A DNA stretch of 64,000 bases from Massilia sp. YIM B02763 (GTDB taxonomy: Bacteria; Pseudomonadota; Gammaproteobacteria; Burkholderiales; Burkholderiaceae_D): NCBI RefSeq assembly GCF_030412015.1, contig NZ_JASNRD010000023.1, positions 1 to 64,000 of the forward strand, written 5' to 3'. Made by a program: the position numbers and the translations under genes. The notes under the pieces were generated by a model. That model had not been told where the DNA came from and searched no databases. It was given only the letters and a program-made list of their open reading frames with translations. Below are positions 1 through 8,712 of the stretch, piece after piece. Each line of letters opens with the position of its first letter. Within the stretch, counting starts at the first letter, position 1.

Positions 1-173
1 CCGGCGCGCCGGCAACGCCGGCAGGCACGGCGACCGCGCCTGCCCCCGCGCAGCGCGCGCCTGCAGCCGCACCTGCAGCCGCACCCGCCGCCAGGACGCC
101 GGCCGCCGCAACGCCGGCCACGGCAGTCCCGGCCGCGCGCCAGCCGGCCAGCCAGCCAAAGGAGGGCGGCTGA
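1..173 (+). CDS. mreC: MreC, rod-shape determining protein (3' end only)
   Basis: Only the last 56 codons are inside the window. They encode a low-complexity alanine/proline-rich tail ending in SQPKEGG and a TGA stop. The assignment rests on position: the stop overlaps the mreD start (TGATG), and mreD, mrdA and rodA follow as in the standard mre/mrd cluster. MreC is a periplasmic membrane-anchored scaffold of the elongasome that links MreB to PBP2. A Pro/Ala-rich C-terminal extension after the folded domain is common in betaproteobacterial MreC, but the folded domain is not visible here, so the name is an inference from neighbours. Confidence 0.75.
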   Translation, partial: GAPATPAGTATAPAPAQRAPAAAPAAAPAARTPAAATPATAVPAARQPASQPKEGG

Positions 174-694
174 TGGCGACGACGAACCGTCCGCACTACA
201 TCCTGCTGCCCGCCAGTCCGCTGTTCATCGCCTTCAGCCTGGTGTGCGCCTTCATGCTCAACCTGCTGCCCTGGGGCCGCTGGATCGGCGCGCCCGACTT
301 CGTCGCGCTGGTGCTGGTGTTCTGGGGCATCCACCAGCCGCGCAAGGTCGGCATCGGCATCGCCTTCTGCATGGGCCTCCTGATGGACGTGCACGACGCC
401 ACGCTGCTGGGCGAGAACGCGCTCGCCTATACGCTGCTGTCCTACCTGGCGATCATGATCCACCGCCGCGTGCTGTGGTTCCCCCTGATGACGCAGGCGA
501 TGCACGTGTTCCCGCTGCTGCTGCTGACCCAGGCGATCCAGGTGCTGGTACGCTTCTTCGTGACAGGGCGCTTCCCGGGCTGGCTGCACTTCATCGAGAG
601 CCTGATCGCCGTGGCCCTGTGGCCCGTGATCACCTGGCTGCTGCTGGCGCCGCAGCGCCGCGCCGTGGACAAGGACCATACGCGTCCGATCTGA
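173..694 (+). CDS. mreD: MreD, rod-shape determining membrane protein
   Basis: A 173-residue hydrophobic protein with about five membrane segments (first at about residues 14-32, last at about 142-160), the usual size and shape for MreD. MreD is an inner-membrane partner of MreC in the cell-elongation complex. The start overlaps the stop of the preceding mreC, and a GGAGG ribosome binding site lies at 161-165, so translation is probably coupled. mrdA follows after 25 bp. MreD sequences are poorly conserved, so the name rests on the fold profile plus the mreC-mreD-mrdA-rodA order. Confidence 0.9.
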   Translation: MATTNRPHYILLPASPLFIAFSLVCAFMLNLLPWGRWIGAPDFVALVLVFWGIHQPRKVGIGIAFCMGLLMDVHDATLLGENALAYTLLSYLAIMIHRRVLWFPLMTQAMHVFPLLLLTQAIQVLVRFFVTGRFPGWLHFIESLIAVALWPVITWLLLAPQRRAVDKDHTRPI

Positions 695-719
695 GCACCT
701 ACCGATGCCCGACTAAGCA

Positions 720-2669
720 ATGACCGAAATAAAAGACAGCGATCGCGAGATCCACCTGTTCCGCATGCGCCTGACGGCGCTGGTCGTCTTCATCTTCATC
801 TGCTTCGGCCTGCTCGTGACGCGCTGGGTGTGGCTGCAGGTGCTCAAGCACGACCAGTACATGGCCCAGGCCGAGGACAACCGCATCGCGCTGGTGCCGA
901 TCGTCCCCAACCGCGGCCTGATCCTGGACCGCAACGGCGTGGTCCTGGCCAGCAACTACTCCGCCTACACGCTGGAGATCACGCCCTCGAAGCTGGAGGC
1001 GAACCTCGATTCCGTCATCGACGAATTGTCCAAGCTGGTCGCCATCGAGCCGAAGGACAGGAAACGCTTCAAGCGATTGATGGAGGAGTCGAAGAACTTT
1101 TCCAGCGTCCCGATCCGCAACCGCCTGACCGACGACGAGGTCGCGCGCTTCACCGCCCAGCGCTTCCGCTTTCCCGGCGTGGAGGTGCAGGCGCGCCTGT
1201 TCCGCCAGTATCCGCTGGGCGAGATCGCCTCGCACGTGATCGGCTACATCGGCCGCATCAACCAGAAGGAAGCCAAGGCGATCGAGGAGGACGAGGACGC
1301 CGCCGTGGCCGCCAACTACAATGGCACCGACCATATCGGCAAGGAAGGCCTGGAAAAGAGCTACGAACGCCAGCTGCACGGCCAGACCGGCTACGAGGAA
1401 GTCGAGCGCTCGGCGGGCGGCCGCGCCATCCGCACGCTGTCGCGCCGCGCCCCGGTCCCGGGCAACAACCTGATCCTGTCGATCGACATCGAGCTGCAGA
1501 AGGTGGTCGAGGAAGCGTTCGGCGACTTCCGCGGCGCCCTCGTCGCCATCGAGCCGGAGACGGGCGACGTGCTGGCCTACGTGTCGCGCCCCGGCTTCGA
1601 CCCCAACCTGTTCGTCGACGGCATCGACAGCCAGAGCTGGAACGAGCTGAATACCTCGCTCGACAAGCCGCTGATGAACCGCCCGCTGTCCGGCACCTAT
1701 CCGCCCGGCTCGACCTTCAAGCCCTTCATGGCGCTGGCCGCGCTGGAACTCGGCAAGCGCCGGCCGGAGCAGGGCATCAGCGATGCCGGCTTCTTCATGC
1801 TGGGCGGGCACCGCTTCAACGACGACAAGCCGGGCGGCCACGGCTACGTGGACATGTACCGCTCGATCGTGATGTCCTGCGACACCTATTACTACCAACT
1901 CGGCAACGAGATGGGCATCGACGCGATCAGCGGCTTCATGAAGCAGTTCGGCTTCGGCCAAGCGACCGGCATCGACCTCGAGCACGAGAAGGCGGGCGTG
2001 CTGCCGTCGCAGGAATGGAAGCGCGAGCGCTTCAAGCGCAACCGCGCGGCGCAGAAGTGGGTCGGCGGCGACACGATCTCGGTGTCGATCGGCCAGGGCT
2101 TCAACAACTACACGATGCTGCAGCTGTCGCACGCAGTGGCGACTCTCGCCAACAACGGCGTGGTGATGAAGCCCCACCTGGTCAAGATGCTCGAGGACCC
2201 GACCACGCGCCAGCGCACGCTGACGGTGCCCAAGGAATCGGGACGCATCCCGCTCAAGCAGGAAAACATCGACGTCATCAAGCGCGCCATGGTGGGCGTG
2301 ATCAACGACCAGAGCGGCACCGGTTTCATCCCGTTCCGCAACGCCGGCTACGTCGCCGGCGGCAAGACCGGCACGGCCCAGGTGGTGGGCTTGAAGGGCG
2401 CCAAGTACAACCACAACATGACGCCCGAGCGCCTGCGCGACAACGCGCTGTTCACCGCGTTCGCGCCGGCCGACAAGCCGCGCATCGCGATCGCGATGGT
2501 CGTCGAGAACGCCGGCTTCGGCTCGACCTACGCCGCGCCGATCGCGCGCAAGGCGCTCGATTATTACCTGCTCGGCAAACGCCCGGGCGACAAGGACAAG
2601 CCGGCGGCGCCGAAGGACGCGGCGGCTGCGCCGGCCGCGCCTGCCGACGCCGCCGGCAACGTGGAGTAA
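720..2669 (+). CDS. mrdA: Penicillin-binding protein 2 (peptidoglycan D,D-transpeptidase)
   Basis: The 649-residue protein is a class B PBP that cross-links peptidoglycan during elongation, acting with the glycosyltransferase RodA. One membrane anchor lies at about residues 17-42, followed by the dimerisation/pedestal domain and the transpeptidase domain. The catalytic SxxK is Ser331-Thr-Phe-Lys334 (PPGSTFKPF), the second motif is SCD in the PBP2-type form (MSCDTYYYQ), and the KTG motif is Lys549 (GGKTGTAQ). The tail is Ala/Pro/Lys-rich and probably disordered. No clear Shine-Dalgarno sequence precedes the ATG, which fits translation coupled to mreD. rodA follows after 3 bp. Confidence 0.96.
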   Translation: MTEIKDSDREIHLFRMRLTALVVFIFICFGLLVTRWVWLQVLKHDQYMAQAEDNRIALVPIVPNRGLILDRNGVVLASNYSAYTLEITPSKLEANLDSVIDELSKLVAIEPKDRKRFKRLMEESKNFSSVPIRNRLTDDEVARFTAQRFRFPGVEVQARLFRQYPLGEIASHVIGYIGRINQKEAKAIEEDEDAAVAANYNGTDHIGKEGLEKSYERQLHGQTGYEEVERSAGGRAIRTLSRRAPVPGNNLILSIDIELQKVVEEAFGDFRGALVAIEPETGDVLAYVSRPGFDPNLFVDGIDSQSWNELNTSLDKPLMNRPLSGTYPPGSTFKPFMALAALELGKRRPEQGISDAGFFMLGGHRFNDDKPGGHGYVDMYRSIVMSCDTYYYQLGNEMGIDAISGFMKQFGFGQATGIDLEHEKAGVLPSQEWKRERFKRNRAAQKWVGGDTISVSIGQGFNNYTMLQLSHAVATLANNGVVMKPHLVKMLEDPTTRQRTLTVPKESGRIPLKQENIDVIKRAMVGVINDQSGTGFIPFRNAGYVAGGKTGTAQVVGLKGAKYNHNMTPERLRDNALFTAFAPADKPRIAIAMVVENAGFGSTYAAPIARKALDYYLLGKRPGDKDKPAAPKDAAAAPAAPADAAGNVE

Positions 2670-2672
2670 GCG

Positions 2673-3788
2673 ATGGCACACATTCCCGAACGGCGCTCGC
2701 TGTGGCGCCGCATGAAGCCGTATTTCACGGTCTTCGACGGCCCCCTGGCGATGATCCTGTTCCTGCTGTTCTCGGCCGGCACGCTGACCCTGAGCTCCGC
2801 GGGCCACGACTTCCCGGGCCGCATGGAAGGGCAGATGCGCAACATCCTGCTGTCCTTCATCGTCATGTGGGTGGCGGCGAACATCCCGCCCCAGACGCTG
2901 CTGCGCCTGGCGGTGCCGATCTACAGCTTCGGCGTGTCGCTGCTGATCGCGGTGGCGCTGTTCGGCATCATCAAGAAGGGCGCGCGGCGCTGGCTGCACG
3001 TGGGCGTGGACATCCAGCCGTCCGAGATCATGAAGATCGCCACGCCCCTGATGCTGGCCTGGTACTTCCAGACCCGCGCGGGCCTCTTGAAATGGCAGTC
3101 GTTCGTGGTGGCGGCGCTGCTCCTGCTGATCCCGTTCGCCCTGATCGCCAAGCAGCCCGACCTGGGCACGGCCCTGCTGGTCGGCGGCTCCGGCTTCTGG
3201 GTGATCTTCCTGGCGGGCCTGTCGTGGAAGGCGCTGGTCGCGCTGGGCACGCTGGGCGCGGCCGGCCTGCCGGTGGCCTGGTCGATGCTGCACGACTACC
3301 AGCGCGAACGCGTGATGACGCTGATCGACCCGACGTCCGACCCGCTGGGCAAGGGCTTCCACATCATCCAGTCGGTGATCGCGATCGGCTCCGGCGGCGT
3401 CTCCGGCAAGGGCTATATGAAGGGCACGCAGGCCTACCTGGAGTTCATTCCCGAACGCACGACGGACTTCATCTTCTCCGTGTATTCGGAGGAATTCGGC
3501 CTGGTCGGCAACCTGGTGCTGCTGTTCCTGTACCTGCTGCTGATCGGCCGCGGCCTGATGATCGCGGCGAATGCGCCGAACCTGTTCACGCGCCTGCTCG
3601 CCGGCGCGATCTCGATGATGTTCTTCATGTATGCCTTCGTCAATATGGGCATGGTCAGCGGCATCCTGCCGGTCGTCGGCGTTCCCTTGCCTTTCATGAG
3701 CTACGGAGGAACCGCGCTGATTACTTTGGGCCTCGGCAGTGGTATATTGATGAGCATTCAACGGCACCGCAAGCTGGTGCAGACCTGA
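2673..3788 (+). CDS. rodA: RodA, SEDS peptidoglycan glycosyltransferase
   Basis: The 371-residue polytopic protein belongs to the SEDS family (FtsW/RodA/SpoVE) and polymerises lipid II glycan strands with PBP2 (the preceding gene). Family motifs are visible: RRWLHVGVDIQPSEIMKI after the second membrane segment, KQPDLGTALLVGG, the large periplasmic loop with SDPLGKGFHIIQS and GSGG, EFIPERTTDFIFSV, and the C-terminal PVVGVPLPFMSYGG. About ten membrane helices are expected. A GGAG just before the mrdA stop provides the ribosome binding site. The 3' end carries an 11-bp tandem duplication that includes the stop codon. Confidence 0.96.
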   Translation: MAHIPERRSLWRRMKPYFTVFDGPLAMILFLLFSAGTLTLSSAGHDFPGRMEGQMRNILLSFIVMWVAANIPPQTLLRLAVPIYSFGVSLLIAVALFGIIKKGARRWLHVGVDIQPSEIMKIATPLMLAWYFQTRAGLLKWQSFVVAALLLLIPFALIAKQPDLGTALLVGGSGFWVIFLAGLSWKALVALGTLGAAGLPVAWSMLHDYQRERVMTLIDPTSDPLGKGFHIIQSVIAIGSGGVSGKGYMKGTQAYLEFIPERTTDFIFSVYSEEFGLVGNLVLLFLYLLLIGRGLMIAANAPNLFTRLLAGAISMMFFMYAFVNMGMVSGILPVVGVPLPFMSYGGTALITLGLGSGILMSIQRHRKLVQT

Positions 3789-3800
3789 TGCAGACCTGAT
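3779..3800 (+). repeat. 11-bp perfect tandem duplication at the rodA-rlpA junction
   Basis: The unit GCAGACCTGAT occurs twice back to back, at 3779-3789 and 3790-3800. The first copy contains the rodA stop codon and the second ends directly before the rlpA ATG at 3801. Without the duplication the two genes would be only 1-2 bp apart. Confidence 0.9.
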
Positions 3801-4862
3801 ATGAAAAAGAACGCAATGGTCGTTCCCAGGTATCTGCCCGCGGTCATTGCGTCATTGGCAATGATCACCGGTTGCAGTACCACGGAAACCGGCGAACACA
3901 AAAGCCTGATCCCGCTGCCCTGGAAACACAAGGTCACGGCCAACCATCCTCCCGTCGGCAACGACCTGCCCAAGCTGCCCGCGGCCGGCTCCGGGCGCGG
4001 CGGCTACTACCAGGACGACGGCCCCGGCGCGAACCCGCCGGATGGCCTGCGCGACGTGCCCGACGCCGTCGTCAAGTACGAGCCCTATGCGAAATTCGCG
4101 AACCGTCCGTACACGGTATTCGGCACCACCTACACGCCCCTGCTGAACGAGGAACCGTACAAGCAGCGCGGCATCGCCAGCTGGTACGGCGTCAAGTTCC
4201 ACGGCCAGCGCACGTCCTCGGGCGAGCCCTACGACATGTACAAGATGACGGCCGCCCACCCCACGCTGCCGATCCCCTCGTATGCCCGCATCACCAGCAT
4301 CGACAGCGGCCAGTCCGTCATCGTGCGCATCAACGACCGCGGCCCCTTCCACTCCGACCGCCTGATCGACGTGTCGTACACGGCCGCGCTCAAGCTCGGC
4401 CTGCTGGGCAAGGGCAGCCACGAAGTCCAGGTCGAGCGCCTGTTCCCCGAGGACGGTGCGCGCATCGCCACGGCACGGCGCGCCGCCGCGTCCGAGGCGC
4501 AGGCGCTGCCGCCGCCGGGCATCGCCGCCCTCATGCTGGAAGACCGTATCGAGATGGACAACGCCGCCGTGGCGCGGCCGCAACCTGCGCAAGCGGCCGC
4601 GCAGCCCGCATCGTCTTCCTCGCCCAACTCGTCCGCCCCGGGCTACTACCTGCAGCTGGGCGCCTTCGGCCGCGCCGGCAAGGCCGAGGAAATGGGCGAG
4701 TTGATCAAGAAGTCGGGCGTGTCGCAGGCGCTCGAAGTGGTCGCCTCGGGCAGCATCAACCGCCTGTATTGCGGTCCCTACGAGACGCGGGCGATGGCGC
4801 AGGAAGCGGCGCGGGCCTTGCCGGCGTCGCTGGGCTTGAAGCCGATCGTCGTGCGGCGCTAG
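3801..4862 (+). CDS. rlpA: RlpA, septal ring lytic transglycosylase lipoprotein
   Basis: The 353-residue product begins with a lipoprotein signal peptide whose lipobox ends ...MITGC (Cys25), so it should be lipid-anchored. A double-psi beta-barrel follows at about residues 115-205 (QRGIASWYGVKFHGQRTSSGEPYDM, IVRINDRGPF, DVSYTAALKLG; shown as separate pieces). An Ala/Pro linker leads to a C-terminal SPOR domain at about 275-353 (YYLQLGAFG, YCGPYETRAMA). RlpA cleaves denuded glycan strands; the SPOR domain targets septal peptidoglycan. It is last in the mre/mrd cluster, where rlpA is common. No Shine-Dalgarno is apparent, so coupling to rodA is likely. Confidence 0.93.
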   Translation: MKKNAMVVPRYLPAVIASLAMITGCSTTETGEHKSLIPLPWKHKVTANHPPVGNDLPKLPAAGSGRGGYYQDDGPGANPPDGLRDVPDAVVKYEPYAKFANRPYTVFGTTYTPLLNEEPYKQRGIASWYGVKFHGQRTSSGEPYDMYKMTAAHPTLPIPSYARITSIDSGQSVIVRINDRGPFHSDRLIDVSYTAALKLGLLGKGSHEVQVERLFPEDGARIATARRAAASEAQALPPPGIAALMLEDRIEMDNAAVARPQPAQAAAQPASSSSPNSSAPGYYLQLGAFGRAGKAEEMGELIKKSGVSQALEVVASGSINRLYCGPYETRAMAQEAARALPASLGLKPIVVRR

Positions 4863-4882
4863 ACCAAGCGCAGCATCAAACA

Positions 4883-4910
4883 CGTCGCCCCTGCCTTCGC
4901 ACGGGCGACG
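4883..4910. terminator. Hairpin between convergent rlpA and SPOR gene
   Basis: CGTCGCCC at 4883-4890 pairs with GGGCGACG at 4903-4910 around a 12-base loop in the 62-bp space between two converging genes. There is no T-run, so it could be a weak bidirectional terminator. The left arm resembles one arm of the two-armed palindromic elements found elsewhere in the window. Confidence 0.4.
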
Positions 4911-4924
4911 GGGTGGTGGGGTGG

Positions 4925-5671
4925 TTACGCGCAGCTCTTCACTGGCACGTCGTAGCGCTGCGCATACCCTTCGATGCGCTTGCGGGTCGCCGCATCCAGC
5001 GCCCGCACGCGGTACACGTAGTGCGTGGTCTGCGGACCGCGCGGCGTGATCCGGGCGCTGTGCACGCCCTGCTTGTTCAGCTGCGCCAGCAGCGCCTGGG
5101 CGCCCTTTTCGGTCTTGAACACGCCCAGCGAGATCGCGTACTTCATCGGCGAGTCGCCCTGCAAGACGTAGAAATTGGTCACGCCCAGTTCGCGCAGCTC
5201 GGCCGACTTGCGCTCGGCGCCTTCCTTGCCGCCCTGGGGCGGGATGTTCACCAGCCAGCTGTTCACGTCCTGCGCCTGCACGCCCTGGCGCGACTGGCGC
5301 TCGCCCAGGTCGAGCGCGGCCAGGCGCGTCTCGAAGCGGCGCGCGTCGGCCTCGTCGAAGGGGCCGATCTCGGTGCAGGCAAAGGCAGCCTGCGGCGCCT
5401 CGGCGGGTGTTGCCGCCGCGGCAGGGGAGGGCGCGGCAGGGGCGGGTGCGGGTGCATCCGCCGCATCGCCCGGCGCCGTCGGCGCCGGGGCCGCGCTGGC
5501 GGCCGCCTCGGCCTGCTCGCGCGTCAGCAGCGTCAGCTTGGCGGTATTGAACTGGCGCTTCAGGCGCGCCGGTTCGTGGTCGAGGGTCCTGGCCGTGCCG
5601 AGGACGCCCTGGGCATAGGCGAACAGGATCAGGTTCAAGGCCAGCAGGGACCAGAAGGCGAGTCGCAGCAT
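4925..5671 (-). CDS. SPOR-domain membrane protein
   Basis: The 248-residue protein has an N-terminal membrane anchor (about residues 4-20), a disordered Ala/Pro stretch at about 60-95, and a C-terminal region of about 150 residues. This contains a SPOR-like repeat with a cysteine (ACTEIGPFDEADARRFE, then YAISLGVFKTEKGAQALLAQL). SPOR domains bind glycan strands lacking stem peptides. It is the last gene of the minus-strand run argS-SPOR-dsbA-birA-coaX, 12 bp after coaX, with a GAGGA ribosome binding site. The family is clear at the domain level; the specific role is unknown. Confidence 0.75.
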   Translation of the reverse strand: MLRLAFWSLLALNLILFAYAQGVLGTARTLDHEPARLKRQFNTAKLTLLTREQAEAAASAAPAPTAPGDAADAPAPAPAAPSPAAAATPAEAPQAAFACTEIGPFDEADARRFETRLAALDLGERQSRQGVQAQDVNSWLVNIPPQGGKEGAERKSAELRELGVTNFYVLQGDSPMKYAISLGVFKTEKGAQALLAQLNKQGVHSARITPRGPQTTHYVYRVRALDAATRKRIEGYAQRYDVPVKSCA

Positions 5672-5683
5672 CGGGATTCCTCG

Positions 5684-6406
5684 TCAGTCCAGGTGCGGGG
5701 CCGCCGCATGCAGGCCCACCAGCACGATATTGTCCAGCATCCAGTGCGGCACCGTCAGCAGCGGCGCGATGCCGGGCGCGGCGCCGCCGGAGACGATGCA
5801 CAGCGCGGCCGGCAAGCGGGCGCAGGCGCGTTCGATCGCGCCGGCCTGCGCCGCCAGGCAGCCGGACAGGATGGCGTCGCTCGTATGGTCGGCAAAGGTC
5901 GGCGGGGCCGCGCCCGGGACCACCTGGGGCAGTTGCGCGGTGCCGCGCGCGAGCGCGCCGAGCATCAGGCCCAGGCCCGGCAAGATCATCCCGCCCAGGA
6001 ATTCGCCGCCGGCGCTGACGGCATCGACCGTGGTCGCGGTGCCGCAGGTGGCGACGACGAGGGCCTTGCCGGGCGCCAGCGTGCGCGCGCCGAGGGCGGC
6101 GGCGAAACGGTCGCTGCCCAGCTGCGCGGGATCGCGGTAGCGGTTGACGAGGCCCGCCAGTTCGGCGCGCGCCGTGAACCAGGTCGGCGCCACCGGCAGC
6201 ACGGCCTGCAGCTGCGCGGCCATGGCGGCGCCGGCCACGTTCGAGACGATCGCTCGCGTCACGCCATGTCCCGCCCAGGCGGGCACCAGGCGTTCCAGCT
6301 CCGCATGCGGCACGGCGCCGTGGGCGATCCAGTCGCCGGGCGCCGCGCCGACCGGCGCGAGCGCCCATTTGATGCGGGTATTGCCGGCGTCCACGAGCAG
6401 CAGCAT
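5684..6406 (-). CDS. coaX: Type III pantothenate kinase
   Basis: The 240-residue protein phosphorylates pantothenate, the first step of coenzyme A synthesis. The ASKHA-fold phosphate loop is at residues 5-14 (VDAGNTRIKW), followed by GSDRFAA, the substrate/ATP motif ATCGTATTVD and GGMILPGLGLM. CoaX is the only pantothenate kinase type in many betaproteobacteria; the Bordetella homologue was named Baf. The gene starts 9 bp after birA with an AGGAG site, an arrangement common in Betaproteobacteria, where the two are sometimes fused. Confidence 0.95.
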   Translation of the reverse strand: MLLLVDAGNTRIKWALAPVGAAPGDWIAHGAVPHAELERLVPAWAGHGVTRAIVSNVAGAAMAAQLQAVLPVAPTWFTARAELAGLVNRYRDPAQLGSDRFAAALGARTLAPGKALVVATCGTATTVDAVSAGGEFLGGMILPGLGLMLGALARGTAQLPQVVPGAAPPTFADHTSDAILSGCLAAQAGAIERACARLPAALCIVSGGAAPGIAPLLTVPHWMLDNIVLVGLHAAAPHLD

Positions 6407-6415
6407 GGCGGTCTC

Positions 6416-7189
6416 CTATGGCTTTGGCCGCAGCGAGACGTCGCCGGCGACGATGGCGACGCGTCCCACGGCCGTGTCCAGCAGCAGGCGGCCGGCATCG
6501 TCGACGCCGGCGGCCAGGCCCTCGTGCAGCACGTCGCCGCGGTCGAGAATGACGACCGGCTCGCCCTGGTAGGCATGCAGCAGGTTCCAGCGCGCGCTGA
6601 ACGCGGCGAAGCCGTGCCGGGCGAATTCATCCAGCGCCCCCGCCAGGCCGTCCAGCAGGGCGGCCATCAGCGTGTCGCGGTCCATGCGCGCCAGCCAGGG
6701 CATCGAGGCGACGGCGCGCCCGATTTGTGCTTCGAGTTCGTCCGGCATCGCCAGGTTCAATCCGATGCCGATCACGGCCCAGGTCGCGCCGCCAGGCTCT
6801 CCCTGCGCTCCCTGCGTCTCGACCAGGATGCCGGCCAGCTTGTCGCCGTCCTTGAGGACGTCGTTCGGCCATTTCAGCTTCACTGGCTGGCCCAGGCGGC
6901 CCAGCGTCTCCGCCAGCGCCGTGCCGATCGCGAGCGGCAGGCCGGTCAGGCGCTGCAGCCCGCCCTCGAGGCGCCAGGCCAGCGAGAAGGTAAGGGAATG
7001 GCCCGGCGCCGACAGCCAGCTGCGGCCGGCCCGTCCGCGTCCGGCGGTCTGGTGTTCGGCGACCAGCAGCAGCGGCGCCTGCAGCGTGGGCGCGCGCGCC
7101 AGCAGGTCGGCGTTGGTCGAGCCGGTTTCCCGCACTACCTCGACGGCGACGCCGCTCGTCGAGCGCGCCATGATGCGCTCGGCGTTCAC
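6416..7189 (-). CDS. birA: Biotin--[acetyl-CoA-carboxylase] ligase (monofunctional BirA)
   Basis: The 257-residue enzyme activates biotin as biotinyl-AMP and attaches it to the biotin carrier domain of acetyl-CoA carboxylase. The catalytic loop is visible as GRGRAGRSWLS, followed by KLKWPNDVL and the C-terminal SH3-like region. It lacks the N-terminal winged-helix domain of E. coli BirA (321 residues), so it should not be a repressor. The GTG start at 7189 overlaps the dsbA stop (GTGA), suggesting coupling. A downstream ATG at 7171 would give 251 residues and is a possible alternative. Confidence 0.93.
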   Translation of the reverse strand: MNAERIMARSTSGVAVEVVRETGSTNADLLARAPTLQAPLLLVAEHQTAGRGRAGRSWLSAPGHSLTFSLAWRLEGGLQRLTGLPLAIGTALAETLGRLGQPVKLKWPNDVLKDGDKLAGILVETQGAQGEPGGATWAVIGIGLNLAMPDELEAQIGRAVASMPWLARMDRDTLMAALLDGLAGALDEFARHGFAAFSARWNLLHAYQGEPVVILDRGDVLHEGLAAGVDDAGRLLLDTAVGRVAIVAGDVSLRPKP

Positions 7190-7866
7190 TGAGCGTTCTT
7201 CTCCGCCTTCGCCTTCGCCACCAGCGCATCCATCACCTGCAGCGACAGTTGCTGCTGCCGGGTCTCGGACAGGCCCGGACCCGCGCCCTTGCCGGCCTGC
7301 GACGGCGAGGTCACGTAGCGGCCGTCGATCACGATCATCGGCCAGTACTGGACGTCGTAGGATTCCATCATCGCCGACGCGCGGCGCAGGCGGGCCCCGA
7401 TGCCGAAGGAGTTGTAGGTGGCGACGAACTTGGCGCGGTCGATGCCGTTCTTCGCCGCCCAGTCGAACACCTGCTCGTCATTGGCGAAGCGGATGCGCTG
7501 CACGTGGATCGCCTCGAAGGCCCTGGTGTGGTACTGCTCCGTCAGGCCCATGGCCTCGAGCGTGTAGAACAGGCGCTGCTGCGGCACCGCGGACGCGCCG
7601 GCCGACACGTGCACGCGCTTGAACACGATGTTGTCGCCCTGTTTCCTGACCCATTCCGTCAGCATCGGGTCGAAGGCGTAGCAGTGCGGGCAGTAGTACG
7701 CGAAGAACTCGATGACCTCGACCTTCTTGCCGGACTCGGTGGGCTGGGCATTGGCCAGGGTCACGTAATCCTTGCCGGCTTGCGGCTCGGACGCGCCGGC
7801 GGGGAGGACGGCGGCGGCGGCCAGGCCGGCGAGGGCGGTGCAGAACAGGCGGCGCAGTGCGCGCAT
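7186..7866 (-). CDS. dsbA: DsbA-family thiol:disulfide interchange protein
   Basis: The 226-residue protein has a signal peptide (about residues 1-25, ending PAGASEPQ) and a thioredoxin/DsbA fold with active site Cys59-Pro-His-Cys62 (FAYYCPHCYAF). It oxidises cysteine pairs of exported proteins in the periplasm. A probable cis-proline lies in YWPMIVIDG. An AAGGAG ribosome binding site precedes the ATG. It lies between a SPOR gene and birA on the same strand and overlaps the birA start. Confidence 0.93.
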   Translation of the reverse strand: MRALRRLFCTALAGLAAAAVLPAGASEPQAGKDYVTLANAQPTESGKKVEVIEFFAYYCPHCYAFDPMLTEWVRKQGDNIVFKRVHVSAGASAVPQQRLFYTLEAMGLTEQYHTRAFEAIHVQRIRFANDEQVFDWAAKNGIDRAKFVATYNSFGIGARLRRASAMMESYDVQYWPMIVIDGRYVTSPSQAGKGAGPGLSETRQQQLSLQVMDALVAKAKAEKNAQ

Positions 7867-7927
7867 GGCTTCTCCTTGGTTGATGACGCTGAGTTTGCGT
7901 GGATCGGGCGCGCAGATCGGGCGCAGA

Positions 7928-8677
7928 TCAGCGCTGGTTGCGCACGATGGCGACGTCGACGCCGCTGTCGAGCAGCTTGGCGCGCGCCTTGTTCATCGTT
8001 TCGACCTGGTTGTAGGGGCCGAGGCGCACGCGGTGCAGCACGTTGTCGCCGCTGGTGCGGTCGCTGATCGAGGCCTCGAAGCCGAGCAGGGCCAGCTTGG
8101 CGCGGGTCGCCTCGGCGTCCGAGATGTCGCGGAACGCGCCGGCCTGCAGGTAATAGATGTAGTCGCCGGACGCCGGGGCGGGCGCCGGCGGGGCCGCCGT
8201 GGCGCTCGCCGGCGCGGGCGGTGCCGACGGTGCACGGGCGGCCTGGGATGGGGCATGGGCGACCGGCGCCGCGGGCTTCTCGGACGGATCCTTCAGGCCG
8301 GCGATCATCTGGCCCAGCGGATCGGCGTCCGCCGCCTTCGTCTCGCTCGGCGCGGCCGGTGCGGTCGGTGCAACCGGCGCGCGCGTGGCCTTGTCGGCCA
8401 GCGCGCGGTTCGCTTCGCGGGCGGCGTCGCGGTTGCCGTACAGCGGCTTGTTCGGATCGGCGGCCTGGCCCGGCGCCGGGTCGGCCGGACGGCCCGACTT
8501 GGCCGTCTTGTCGGTGAAGGGCGAGGCGCCCTTGGTGATCGTCAGGGCCACCGCGACCGCGATGCCCAGGCCGATGATCAGGCCGATGATGAGGCCAGTC
8601 AGCGTGCTGCCGCGTTGGCGCGAAAGAGAGCGAAGACTGAGAGCTGAGCGGAAGTCTGGGCGAAATGCGGCGGTCAT
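7928..8677 (-). CDS. SPOR-domain protein (FtsN-like architecture)
   Basis: The 249-residue product has a short cytoplasmic N-terminus (RSALSLRSLSRQRG), a single glycine-rich membrane helix at about residues 24-46, a long Ala/Pro-rich periplasmic linker and a SPOR domain at about 172-249 (YYLQAGAFRDISDAEATRAKLALLG, given only in part by family; HRVRLGPYNQ). This is the layout of FtsN-type divisome proteins, though short. It begins 35 bp after argS, and the argS-SPOR pairing is common in Burkholderiales. The start at 8677 was chosen because the open frame upstream is only the shadow of argS. No good ribosome binding site is visible. Confidence 0.82.
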   Translation of the reverse strand: MTAAFRPDFRSALSLRSLSRQRGSTLTGLIIGLIIGLGIAVAVALTITKGASPFTDKTAKSGRPADPAPGQAADPNKPLYGNRDAAREANRALADKATRAPVAPTAPAAPSETKAADADPLGQMIAGLKDPSEKPAAPVAHAPSQAARAPSAPPAPASATAAPPAPAPASGDYIYYLQAGAFRDISDAEATRAKLALLGFEASISDRTSGDNVLHRVRLGPYNQVETMNKARAKLLDSGVDVAIVRNQR

Positions 8678-8712
8678 TGGTGCGGTGTCGTAACGATCGA
8701 AAAAGTAAACGC

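Noticed and set aside
699..3767. Long open frame of over 1000 codons on the minus strand opposite mrdA-rodA
   Set aside because: It is rich in Arg, His, Ala and Val, with no family features, and is the shadow of two certain genes in high-GC DNA. The same holds for the long frames opposite metH, the M1 fusion and other genes.
4908..4925. G-rich run GGGGTGGTGGGGTGG as a G-quadruplex
   Set aside because: Two of the four G tracts have only two guanines, so at best a weak two-tetrad structure; no further evidence.
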